Shown: positions 44,001 through 55,807 of the stretch, in pieces
Layout of the letters: each line of letters opens with the position of its first letter
How positions within the stretch are numbered: the first letter of the stretch is position 1
Source of the DNA: Davidsoniella eucalypti
Lineage: Eukaryota > Ascomycota > Sordariomycetes > Microascales > Ceratocystidaceae
Length of the DNA stretch: 64,000 nucleotides
Direction of reading: 5' to 3'
Assembly (NCBI GenBank): GCA_004009845.1
Contig: RMBW01000076.1
Location: 62,001 to 126,000, forward strand
Made by a program: the position numbers and the translations under genes
Notes under the pieces: model-generated
Seen by the model: only the letters and a program-made list of their open reading frames with translations
Database searches by the model: none
What the model was told of the DNA's origin: nothing

Positions 44001-47000
44001 CACGGGAAAAGTCGTATTCATGCTGTCGGTCTGGCCAACCATCGTACTATCCCGACACAATAGGCAAAGAAGAAGCCCGGGCGGCATCGGAAATACTGCA
44101 GCATGACGACATTTCATGCATTTCTGGGCTATGAAAGTGGATTCGCGTCGTCTCTCTTTCAGTCAGGGCTACAGGGAGAGTATTCGCTTCGTCTAGCCGC
44201 TGCATTAGCATCAGGCGTAGATTCTAAACCAGTAAAAGACATTATAACGATGTAGGCACTATGATATTGTTTTCTACTAATCTTGATATATAGAGCCTCT
44301 CCGCCAAACTCGACAGGCTGGAAACAAGGCAAGACGGGACGGTCCTAAAAAATGACGTGTTGATGACCTACATAGTTAATATTTGTTTATTTATCTAATC
44401 TATCGTTTTACAGATGTACGTCTTTATGTAACACGTGGATCCGACCCTAATGGCTCTCGAAGAACCCTCCTAATAGAGGTCCAGAAAATTACAAAAGATG
44501 TACATATGATAAGTTCAAATAAGCGGGAGTTAAGGGTTTATTGTCCAGGCGTAAGGGTTTGCTGAATAGCAAGACAAGACACAAACTTGTCACAAAATTT
44601 GTAGTGCACAGCAAAGCTAAAGAGAAAAGAACTACTTTCTAGCGTATTTCTAGTGTCTCACTAACCGAAGAATGAGATCACACGTATGCTTGCTTTGCTT
44701 CTTGCATTCCCGTACTTGCTTATTCTGTAGAATAGCCTGTGTAAAAGCCTAAAGGGAGCGTTGATTTCGACGTGATTGAGTTCATCGATTTAGAGAATCA
44801 AAGAAGGCTGGCGATAGGGATGTTAGGGTTGTTCTTCGCTTGCTCTATCTCGTTCACTATAAAACTCAAAACTCATTGAATGGAGTCTAATTGACGTGTA
44901 CTTATCCGCTAATACCTCTAATTAGCGGCACAGTAGCATGCTAGTGGATCGCTGGTAGTGTGATTTAGCTTTTGCTGACGGTAGTGGTCTTGTTCTAGTG
45001 CCCATTAATTGCATCTGGCCCGCATAGCAACAAGCCGGCGTCTGCGCAACGACGGAATGTGAATTTGTGATTGGGTCGACGGAACTCCAGGCTTGTTTAC
45101 TTTCGGCTGGAACAAAGAAGCTTTCTTTTCTGCTGATACAGGAGGGCATAGGAAAAGGGAAAACAGAGGAAAAAGACCAAGGTTATAAGGTTATGTACCA
45201 CTTCATATGGGAGTGATTGACATTGGGAGAGATTTTGTTATGTGTATGTGTTTTGCCTCTTTAGCCATTGCTGGTAATTCTCCGACTAGATCGAGCCTCT
45301 GGAAGCCCACGAGATATCAATGCTTTGGACTTGCCACTGTTCCTGGTACAGCCATCGATCCTTGCACCCCCGGTTACCGACCTTTACTATTTTCCACTCC
45401 CTATATCAATGGGCCAAGGCCTTATTGAAGCACTGCAGAGACCCAGGCTTAAGTGGTGGACACAGATAGAGGGGATATATCCCGGCATAATTTTTCCTGT
45501 TCTTCTATAGCAACGCAGCAGCAAATCAACAAGTTCATAACTACACCACACGCTGAGAACAGCGCATACTTCACAAAGGCGGTCGGCGGCTGCTTATTGT
45601 TGCTTTTGCTGCTGATCGTAGCCTAGACTGCTTTTTAGACTTACTTCATAGCCAGATCACCTTCAGACCCTCTCGATTATCGGTTATCTGTTCTCCTTTG
45701 CTTCATTAATATCCAGCGGTCGTCTATCTTGCTGACATACACACCTTCCGCTCTACGACGTAGCTTCCCAATTTTTGAAGCTCAATAGACAGAATATTGG
45801 AAGATAGACTCTGACTCCTTCCGTACTTTGAAGAGCTAAACCTACTTAAGGGAAGGTGGAGTGACAACATTAGCTGAAAAAACTAGACAGTAGCCAGAAG
45901 AGGCTCTTTCCTTGTTTTGTTTTTTGTTTTTTTTTGTTTTTTTAAAATTTTCCTTCGTTCCCTACTACAAATATTATTTATTTTCCCCTGCGAAACTAAC
46001 CCGCAGTTATTGGACGCTTGTTCTATTCCAATTCTAGGCTCATTGTGTTTTATCTAGTTCTGCTTGAGATTGATTTTCCCTACAACTCTCATTTCGATTG
46101 CATCTTGTGCAAAGCTCTGTATCTCGTTTTATCATGGCCTAATTCGACTTCTTGCCGAACAACAAACAGCCGCTTCTGAATCGATCCTGCCAAAATAGAC
46201 GCCGCGCTGCTGGCAACTACTCGACTTTCCGCCATCACAATTGTTTCGAAAACCAAACTTCGACGCACAAAAAACATAACGAAATTCTCGCCATCAACAA
46301 ACACCAAAACAAACGCCAAATATACATATTTTCTTCTTCCATTGACACATTGAATCTCGGTCTGATAAGCCAACATTAAACTCGACAAAGACCGACCTGC
46401 CGGTGAAGCTCAGGTATTGCAGCTGCTCGTGAGCCGCATCTAAATCGGTTGCCGCTTGGGAGCCGCCTCATCGAATCTTACCTACAATTACGCTCAAAAT
46501 CCGTCCACACACTCTTTCTTTGTTCAGCTTAGGTTGCTTCGGTTTTCTTGGGCCTCGCATTTGGCCGTAACTAGTCAGCCACAGCTGCTAACTGTAGCTA
46601 GGCTTGCTTAGTCACTGGCTGGCTGGCTGCCGCGCTGCTTCAGACTCCGGAGGATGCAGGCGAGACACACTTAGCAAGTAAGTTTACCCCGATTACATAT
46701 TTTGATTTCTGCATATTCGTCTATTTTCCTTTTTTTTGGCCTTATTTTCTTGTTCTGGCTAGAGGCCGCCTTTGGGATCGTCGTTATCTCTTACTGTCTA
46801 TCTCTTTTCTTGTTTCTTCCCTAGACGGCCTTCCTCAGGACCCTTCGTCATCTAGTCTACAGCCTGTCTTCTTACCGCTTTGAATTCTGCCGTGGAACCT
46901 GCGTTGTTACCTTCAGAACTGCCTGTTAGCTCAGTAGTTCAGCAGTTCTGCTGTGCGCGTGCTGTGCTACCCAAGAATCAGAAATTCCTGGCCTGCTTCG

Positions 47001-47193
47001 TCCTGTGTGTCCGCTATTGCGCTTACTGAGAGTTGGATACTGTGCGCTTTAAGCCCGCTGTTCCATATCAGATGAGATCACAGGCTAAGTTCCCAACGAG
47101 CCGTGAAGCTGTAGTTCAAGTCTCTCTTTCGCACATCCGCATGTTGCTAGCCGTGCCACGGAATCGCTACGCTGCAAGCCAGCTATCGCCGCA
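44001..47193. other. Intergenic, upstream of the DH-domain gene
   Basis: No supported gene. The part from about 46000 is probably the promoter and leader of the DH-domain gene; a leader intron is possible, with GTAAGT at 46678 and acceptor CCCTAG near 46824. Small frames here, such as 46152-46379, have no motif. Confidence 0.45.
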
Positions 47194-50100
47194 ATGGATG
47201 CTTCTCGCAGAAAGAAGTCGGGACTACAACTCAATGCTACTTACACTACGTCTATCACCGCGCCACAGAAGCGCAAGCATCATGGCAAAAGCAAAACTAA
47301 CCTTGCTAACTCCAACTCTAGTAGAGTCCGATTTGCGACCATGGATCCTCCTACACCACACGCCAGTACTGAGAAAATCGACGATCCGACCACCCCCAAG
47401 AAGTCCTCCGTCAAGTCTAATAATGCTACGCCAAATAGCGCCCCGGCCGCTAGCGGGGCTGTGCAAACCCGCGGCCGCGCCTCTACTCGCCGGGTCGACG
47501 CGTTGCCACCGAGTCTGCTGACCGACTTTTTCCTGGGCCGTCCTAGCCAAGCCCGCCGTGCCGCGCAAAAGGCCCGCCGAGAGAGTATGGACGCTATCAA
47601 GGCTGAGTTACGTCAAGAGATGAGGGCCGAGGCTGTTCGCAAGGTCCAGCCCCCCGGCGGTGTCAGAGATCGGGTCAAGGCTTGGCAAAAGTCTAATGCT
47701 GCTGCCATGGCTTCCGGTGACCCTCAAGCGACGCCCTCCGTACCAGGAGATGTAGCCTTCCAAAGCGAGGAGGAAAGCGTTACTGAAGAGGATCGGATAC
47801 GTATTCGTAGCCATCAGAAGCGCGCTTCTACTCCAAAGGCCCGCAAAGCCATGCCGTACCAAAATCAAAACGAAGGTTCTAAGAGTGTGCCTTCTAAGTT
47901 AAACCAACCGCCAAAGAAGCGAGTGGTTAGTGACGACCACTGGATGAAGATCAAGGTCAAAAAGAAGCCTTCACATCGCCGCAAATCACCCAACAACACA
48001 TCACGGATTCCTAAGGACTTCTTGACTCGATCGATGAATCCACCGGCAGCTTCAAAGGTCAAAGATTGGGTTAAGCAAGTTGAAACACCACATCAACCAC
48101 TTCCACCGTCTCCAATCTTGTCCCCCTGGAAAACTCACCGGAACGCCAAATCTCTATCTAGTATGCACCAAAAGTACAAAGATATGACTTCAGATTCAGA
48201 GTCTGAGTCCGGATCTGGCTCTGAAGACTACGAATCTGCATCGGATGGTTCAGTGAATGATGACAATGACGGTGATGAACTACATGACGAGTCTCCATCC
48301 GTATCTATCGCCTTAGATCCCAAGCCCTTGCGGTCTAAATCTGTACCCCCAGGGTCTACCGCCAGACTTGACCCAGATGATGGAATTCGTGTACGTGGGT
48401 CTGACATAAATGGAGATGGGATTAGAATAACCCCGTCTCAGGCTGACGACGGCATCAGAGTGGCCCCTTCAGAACCCATAGATGATGGCATTAGAATCAC
48501 ACCCTCAGAACCTGCAGACGATGGCATCCGCATAACCCCATCTGGACCGATGGATGATGGCATCCGAATTACACCAAGCGAGCCTTTTGACGACGGAATA
48601 CGCATCACTCCCTCAGAGCCTGTTGATGATGGAATTCGAGTAACCCCGTCCGAGCCAATGGATGATGGGATCCGGATTACACCGTCTGAACCCTTGGATG
48701 ATAGTATCCGTATCACGCCCTCGGAACTAGAAGATGATATCCGTGAAGAAACTTTGAGCTCAAAAACCGATGGTATCAGAGTTCGTGGCTCCGACGTTCA
48801 TGACGACGGAATTAGAGCCCAAACTCTTGATGACCTGCGTGAAGCGGATGACCACATGTCTCCCCTACAAGCTGCCGAATCAGCCTTGTTATCAGTACTC
48901 GAAGCATCTGTCATAGATTCCAGTGTTCAACAATCATCTCATGTCAATTCTCATCAACCTTCTCAGTCTCAAACGCCTACACCCCTAAAGACTAAGTATC
49001 CTGCTGGGGTAACAAAGCTAGCCCAACCGCCACATGAGACTAAGAAGCCTAAAAAGACCAAAAGCCGCCGTCGTCGAGCACGGTCGATGGGGCCTCCAGC
49101 TACACGCTCAGTACGCACCGCTTCCTTCTCTACTGGCTCTAGCTTCACTGATGGAGAGGATGACCGATGCAATGATGGGACTGATATCCCCGTAGGTGTA
49201 TCGGCTTTCAGTGAATTGGAACTTCCCCTTGGCGCCGAAGCTCACAACACCAAGACCGTACAACGCGAACCAAAAGCTCGGCCTACAGTACGTACGCACA
49301 GCTTTAGGGATGTGCCAAAGGTGCTTCGAAAGGTCATGAATGAAGGGAAAAAGATTTTGCATGAAGTACAAGAATCTCCTCCACCTCCTCCACCTTCTGG
49401 CAAACAACCCGCAAGCATCGAAAGCTGGCTTAAGAACACAGTTGAGCCGACCTCAGAAACGACTGATACTAAGACACCGATTAAGAAGGCCATCGAGAAG
49501 GAATGGGCCCACGAATCGCAGATCCGAAAGTCTTCTGCTGAATATCACGCGCCACCACCGAAGATAGAGTCAAAGATCTCCCGCGAACCATCTTTAAATC
49601 TTGAAAAAGGAAAAGAGAGGCAAAAGGAGAGGGAGAAGCCTACCAAAAAGCATACCCCTGAGAAAGAGAAGCGGTTGTCTCCTTCAGTACCTGAGGTTGT
49701 AGCCAAACCCAAGCCTCCCAAGGGCCCTTCTCTTTCACAAATGTCCAGCAACCAATCTTTGGACAGATCTTATAGTCAAAAGGATAAGAAGACCTCCAGT
49801 TCCACAAATCTTCACCGGAAGGGCACTGGACGTGCTAGCGTAACGGCTTCCAAGGCAGCAAATCCTAAGAAGCCTCTAAAGGAGGCATTGAAGGATGCAT
49901 TCCGTGGCGAGTCCATGGGGCATACGCTGCCTCCTGCAATCTACCAAAGCCAAGAGGAGCGGGCGTACGAGGTAGAAATTGATATCGACGACGACTGTTT
50001 GGACGACGAATGGGATGAACAGTCTCGCCACCAGCGGAGTCCTACCGAGTCCGATATCTTGTATGAAGCAAATATTCCCTACCATGCCGCCTATAGCGAG

Positions 50101-53100
50101 AGTATCATGACTGACTCCGACATGACTCCCGCACCATTGAGACGCCGCGCTCCACCTACGCAAGGCCATGCATTGACATCTGTGATTTCGGAAGATAACG
50201 TTCTTAACAGCCACGACTCTGACCTGACTACCGACCTTTCCAGTGCTACTCCTGCTCAGACAAATATCACTCATTCCACTAGTGTTGACACTGATAGATC
50301 CAAATCTGAACGAGATAGCAGGGTTTCTCGACAGTCTAGTTATGTATCTGGCCGCGGTATCAACCGGAACCCAAGCTATCTGTCTATTGGTGATACGATA
50401 AATCGATCGTCAAGCTATATGTCTGGGGGTCAAGACACCATTAATCGCAAATCTAGCTACGGTTCTGGCCACGATACTATCAACAGAAATCCTAGTTTTA
50501 TTTCGGGACCTGAGACTCTGAACCGCAGAACAAGCAGGGCTACTTCAAACCGACACAATTCGATTCATCAGCAGGGTAGCCGATACAGTCAACATTCTAA
50601 TGGTAGCGCTGGTCTAAAACGTCGCTTGACTAAGCATTCGGATCTAGTGTCAGTGTTATCCATGACCGAAGAACAAGTGCATCCCACATCTCGACTAAGC
50701 ATACGGTCTGGCCTATCCCGCAGATCAGGATCTAGAAGCACAGTCAAAGGGAAGCGCGCATCAGGACTGGGTCAAGGGTCGATTGCTGGCCTACTCAAAG
50801 ACTTTTCTGCTGAGGAGTCCGTGTACAGCCGTGAACTGAAGGCCTTAGTAGACGGAGTAGTGCCAGTTCTCCTCAAAGAGGCTGTTCATAACAAAAAGAG
50901 CGCACCGCTTTTCAACGGATCGCTTGCCAAGGATGCCGCTTTTGCTCAATCTGTGATTAACATGGGAGAGGCTTTAGAACGGCTCAAAAACGCCCACAAG
51001 AAGGCGCCGCTCATGGACATTTATCAGTTATTTGCTTGGCTAGAAAGAGTACAGCCCATTTATGATGCTTACCTAGATACCTGGCGTCTAGGATTTCAGG
51101 ACCTCATTGTCAACTTGGCGCCTCTCATCGATACGCTAGATGATAATGATTCATTACTTGATGCAATGCCGCGCAATGATGAAGGCGATGTCGTTGATGC
51201 TAATGGCGAACGGGTTGACGTTGCGCATTTCCTCAAGCGACCTCTACAAAGAATCAAGCGGATTGTCAAATTCCTGAAGGTAAGTTAATTAGTTCTGTAA
51301 ACGAGATTTGTACTACAGATTACTAACTGATGTATAGGGTGTTACTAAGGTTCTCCCGTCAGCAACTACGTCTGCTCTACTCGAGAGCTACAACCACCTT
51401 CAAGCCAAAGCCCGTCGGCGGTATAATGAAGAGATTGCTCGGATCACCGATAAAGAAGCCGCAGAGACCAACACTTCTCAGTGTCTGGATCTTCGCACAA
51501 TGGAGCAGCATGAAAATGTCACCATCGACGCTTCTCGCCAAGTCAATGCCAAGGATCTGTTCTTACTGACTCTTTGGCATTCAAACGGCCAACGCCTAGA
51601 GTGTCAGGTTGAGCTCGTGTATCGAGACAAGCCTAAGAGCGCCAACGACCAAGGTGATTTGCTGATTCGGAAAATGGGCTCAGCCAAAAAGACATGGTTG
51701 CTCTTCCAGCCTTTTACCATGGACTTGGTGTCGGGCCGTCGGGACGGTGCTGGCATCATGATCATGGTACGAGGCCTAGTTCCTGTGCCTAAGTTTGGTG
51801 ATGACAATGAATGGTCTGAGCTGGTGCACTTGGGAACTGATGACGAGCTTCAAATCGAGGATTGGCTCAGCATTTTTAGCCCTGATCCAATTCCGGAGCC
51901 AAGAAAACACAAGATGCCGATTGGACCTAGTGTCATGGTGCCTCCAATGATGCCACCAGAGCTTTCGACTATTATGGAGGCGCCTACGATTTCCGAGCTA
52001 TCGACCCCTGGCAAGGACATTGTCATCAAGGTCAAGAGCAAGAGCAGACGTGGCCGCAGCCCAACGACATCTGATGTGAGCGAGCAGCAACCGCCACCCC
52101 GACCACGCACAGTCTCGCCACCAGCACCTGCCCCTCGAGGATCTTCACCATCACCTGAGCCGGGCGAGCGAAGTCCTGGATCGGACTGCACTGTTCGTGA
52201 TGAACCGCCAAAGTCGGATGAACAGCCGCCAGAGCCTCCAGTTCATAGAACTCTTAGCAAGAGCAGTCAGGCACCCGTGCTTACACCAGAGCCCCTACGT
52301 CGGGGCCTAAACCGTCGGGGATCATCTCCGCTAAAGCACGAGTTGCTACCATCGGATGTATCTTCAGTCGAAACTTCCGCAGTTGTTACTGAGGGATCGG
52401 GCGAGATATACTCAGATCCTGAAGATGACGATGCGTATCACAGTGGGTCGGATTCTCGGTCAGGCGGCAGTGATGGAGTCAGTTCTCTTACTGACTCCGA
52501 AGAGTCGTCTAGCGATGAGATTGACAGTATCGATATGCCCGAAACGGAGCTTGGGATCAGCATCAGAGACGAGGAACGCCAGCAGGAGTTTAGAGCTGCT
52601 ACTGCTTCGGTGATGACCTATGAGAGTCTGACGCCTTCTAAGAGTGCATCCCAGGTCGGTGTCCAAGACGAATTCGATGATGATGAAGAGGAGGAGCCTG
52701 CTGAGGAGCAACCCAAGGGAACCAAGTTTGTGGTCAACATATCACAATGGTCGGACAAGAAAGCATCATGGAAGGATCTCCGGTCCGACAGCTGCTGGGT
52801 TTTTGTTCAGCCTGGCTGCCTCGAAGTGCATCCACTTGGTACCAAGAATGTCAAGGTAACTGAGCCGCTGCTCGCTCTAGATCTGACTCCGATGATCTTG
52901 CTGCGCCAGAGCACGTTTATCGATCTCGAAATCCGGGCTGAAACACTTGATACCGGCTCGACTTTTGTACGCGGCGGCGCAAACTTCCGCTTCCGATGCT
53001 CCAGTACAGCCGAGTGCTACGATCTATACACGGCAGTCCACGGAGCACGCCTTAAGAACCTGCGTTTCATCAAGATGCAGGAAGAGCAGCGATTCAAGGC

Positions 53101-53833
53101 CTTTGGCCAGAACACGTTCCAGTCCAACGGCGACAACGCAGGTGCTGTGGAAGCGACTAAGAAGAGCAGCCTCGGCAAGGGCTGGTTTGGCAGACGTAAC
53201 TCGTACCGGGCCTCGGCACGTGCGCCTACATCTCAAGACGGAGCCAGCACAACGCCATCCAGCAATGCATCGGCAGCCTCATCGTTCTTACGCCGTCTCA
53301 CTGGTGGAAATCTATCGTTTAACTTGGCAAAGTCTACGCTTGACAGACAGGGAGGTGCTGCCACGCCGAACAGTCTGTACTCAGCCAACTCCAGCGGCGG
53401 CGGCGATGGCCTCAAGGCACCATCAATCAGCATGGCATCCGGGGCTGTCTCACAAATGCCGCTCCACACAGACTCGATCCGTATCCGGTTGCATTTGTTG
53501 GTCACACAGACCAAGTGGGAGGATTGGGGCAACTGTACGCTCTCAGTGTCTAGGCCGCCGCCAGGCAAGCATATGGACTTGCGCCGATATCATGGACTAG
53601 AGAAGCGTGTGACAGTATCCACGATTCCCAAGAAGAACTCGGGTGAGCCGCCCAAACATATCATCGACGCGGTTCTTGGCTCGGGCTGCTTCTCGCCCAT
53701 GGGCAACCGTGGCGTTGTCTGTGGCATCTGGAGGAAGTCAAAGATGAGCAAGGCGTGCGCGGGCGGATTCCGCAGAACGGAAATGCGGCTGGCAACATTA
53801 CTAAGTGGTGTTTCCAGTGTAAGAATGGCGTAG
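47194..53833 (+). CDS. Large Dbl-homology (RhoGEF-like) protein with a 3' frameshift
   Basis: Exon 1 is 47194-51279. A 58-bp intron (donor GTAAGT, branch TTACTAAC, acceptor TATAG) leads to exon 2 from 51338. As read, the frame stops at 53833 (2193 residues). Residues 1-1190 are mostly disordered and basic or Ser-rich, with a 12-residue repeat (see separate entry) and a poly-Pro stretch. A Dbl-homology-like helical domain starts near residue 1200 (LLKDFSAEESVYSRELKALV) and continues over the intron to about 1415. A PH-like region follows (DLFLLTLWHSNGQRLECQVE), then another disordered acidic part, then a second PH-like fold (WVFVQPGCLEVHPLG). Such proteins activate Rho-type GTPases in polarity and septation; this role is from the family. 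Near 53731 the homology-like frame continues one base back: EEVKDEQGVRG, then KWCFQCKNGVEAQWVL, ending at TAG 53881-53883. So one base seems missing. Confidence 0.75.
48445..48732 (+). repeat. Eight 36-bp (12-residue) tandem repeats inside the DH-domain gene
   Basis: Units of the form DDGIRITPSEPx follow one another eight times, with related but irregular units on both sides (48374-48444 and 48733-48825, DGIRVRGSD). The DNA differs between units mostly at synonymous positions (ATC/ATT/ATA, CGC/CGA/AGA, TCA/TCC/AGC), while the peptide stays almost fixed. The alternation of acidic pair, small hydrophobic-basic core and TPSEP could be a phosphorylation or docking repeat. Confidence 0.9.
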
Positions 53834-53883
53834 AGGCGCAGTGGGTGTTGCGTAACCTTCACCAAGAGGTCGAGTTGTTCTAG

Positions 53884-55024
53884 AAGACACGAGCAAACGG
53901 GGAAGGGGCGAATTCATTGGAGTCGATGAATGACGAAGAGAAAATGGTGCCAGAGCCAGTTGGTTATTCTGTGCCGAGATAGAATTCTGGACAGAAGATG
54001 ACGATCCGGCTAGTGCCCTCGCTGAGTTCAGCTGTTGCTGAAATGGAGTCGAGGCGGCCAGGAAACAAGCTGCGGCGTAGATTGGGCAGGACGTTCGAAG
54101 CTCTACCGACGGTGTTTGAGGAACGGATGGGATGATACGAACAAAAACTTTTGTGTTTTGAGCGTGTTGTGTTGTGTTGATGGTTGTTTATGCTCGTCTT
54201 TGCATTTTTATTAAGTGGCTGTTACTTTTCAGTATCCAAGTCTACTTTATATGCTGGACGAGGAGGACTGATCTGCTATTTTTCTGCTACTTTTTGTCAC
54301 TACTTTTCACGGCTGATTTTCTATTGCTCTATTTTCCCCATTTTTATTACTGACTCTTTCAACTTAGATAGGCATGCTGCGTTCTTTTTGGTTTCCTTTT
54401 TTTTTATATTCCCTTCACGATGCATGCATTCTTCACGAACTTAATACGAAAGATATCCATATTGTTCCCATAGTTTTTAGTTTCATTTTATATAGTAATT
54501 TAGTTGAATCTTCAAGTCACATTGTCATTTGTATTTAGATAGATAGAAGAATTGAGAAGAGAAAGATCAAAACATTTTAATTTATATCAGAAGAACAGAC
54601 GCAAAAAACAATCAAACCAGTGACGTCGCTATAAAAAAGACTCAAAAGACCAAAAAATAACGCCAATAAATGTTGCTGAACAAGATGAAACTGAACAGAT
54701 GCAAAAAGATAAAATAACACAAAAATCATGAAACCCGTTATCGAAAGAAAAAAGGAAAATGCAAAAAAGAGGCCTGACCCAAGGCTCAAAGAAAGAAAAA
54801 AAAAACGTAGAAAAGAATATGTGCGTACCAAAACAAAAACAACGGAAAATCGGGAGAAAGCTCGTGAAAATCCAAGACTTGGAAACAGCTCAGATTGTAA
54901 GCAGAAACAGAGGAAAAAAGAAAAAGAAAAGGGTATCAGAAAGAAGAAGTGTTCACGTAGATGAACGGAAAGAAAAAAAGGAATAAAAAGGACATATAAA
55001 GAAGAGGATATTCTTCAAAGAGAA
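53884..55024. other. Intergenic between convergent genes
   Basis: T-rich on the left and A-rich on the right, as expected for two converging 3' flanks. The Lys-rich frames near 54728-54986 are translations of A-runs. Confidence 0.55.
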
Positions 55025-55807
55025 TCAGATAGTAGGCAGGCTGAAGCGCACCTTCTTCGAAGCCTTGCTATCTTTCTTAGCCGCCTCGGCATAGTGGGCT
55101 AGTAGGTACTCAGAAGCCGACGAAGACACAGACGACCCAGCCGAAGCGAAGCCGCTGCCATAGTAATACCTCGAGCCACCAACCGAGTCCGACGAGCGAG
55201 AAGTGAACTTGCTCATCGACTGGCTACGGCCACGACCGCGCTTAGACGAAGCCGTGACGGACGGGCCGGGCGGGGTGGGAGCACACGGCGAGGAGAGGTC
55301 GTGCCAGATCTCCGGGCTAGCAGCACGATCGCGAGATACGAAGGGGCGGGAAGAGGAAGAAGAGACCGAGCATGTTTTAGAGCGGTAGAGACGTGAGGGA
55401 GACGAATCGAGGGAAGAAGAAGCCCCGTGATGGTGGCTCAGGCTGCGCGTGCGGGAAGGCGAGCCATAGGCGCTAGAATAAGACGCAGCCGAGCGATATC
55501 CCTCCGTCGGCGGCAACGGATCGGCAAAGGCGCCGTTGGGGAAGCGAATGTAGTCCTCGTCGTCCGAGTCGTCTGCGGCGGCATCTTCCGCAGACACGGC
55601 AGAGAGAGAGATGGAGGCGGTTGCCTGGGCACTGATACATAGGGCCGGCTCGGCAGGCGAGGACTTGTAGGAGCATTCGGAACTGAGTGAGGATGAAGAG
55701 GACGAGGGCCGGGTGCGGAAACGGCGTAGGTTGGCGAGGATTGTTGGGCTCGCAGAACGGAGATGCGGCGAGGGTGAGGCCGAAGAAGAACGGTTATAGG
55801 CGTCCAT
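55025..55807 (-). CDS. Ser-rich disordered protein with C-terminal KVRF motif
   Basis: An intronless 260-residue frame with an ATG at 55807 (context ATCATGGAC). About a third of the residues are serine, and the sequence looks disordered throughout: LANLRRFRTRPSSSSSSLSS near the start, an acidic patch DDSDDEDYIRFPNGAF in the middle, and many SP and RS pairs that kinases could modify. It ends KKDSKASKKVRFSLPTI. KVRF fits the K/R-V-x-F motif by which regulators dock on protein phosphatase 1. No enzyme fold is visible and I recognise no named family. Codon use with a GC-rich third position resembles the confirmed genes rather than intergenic DNA. It converges with the DH-domain gene. Confidence 0.65.
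   Translation of the reverse strand: MDAYNRSSSASPSPHLRSASPTILANLRRFRTRPSSSSSSLSSECSYKSSPAEPALCISAQATASISLSAVSAEDAAADDSDDEDYIRFPNGAFADPLPPTEGYRSAASYSSAYGSPSRTRSLSHHHGASSSLDSSPSRLYRSKTCSVSSSSSRPFVSRDRAASPEIWHDLSSPCAPTPPGPSVTASSKRGRGRSQSMSKFTSRSSDSVGGSRYYYGSGFASAGSSVSSSASEYLLAHYAEAAKKDSKASKKVRFSLPTI

Noticed and set aside
54728..54986. Lys/Arg-rich frames
   Set aside because: Translations of A-rich 3' flanking DNA; composition alone explains them.
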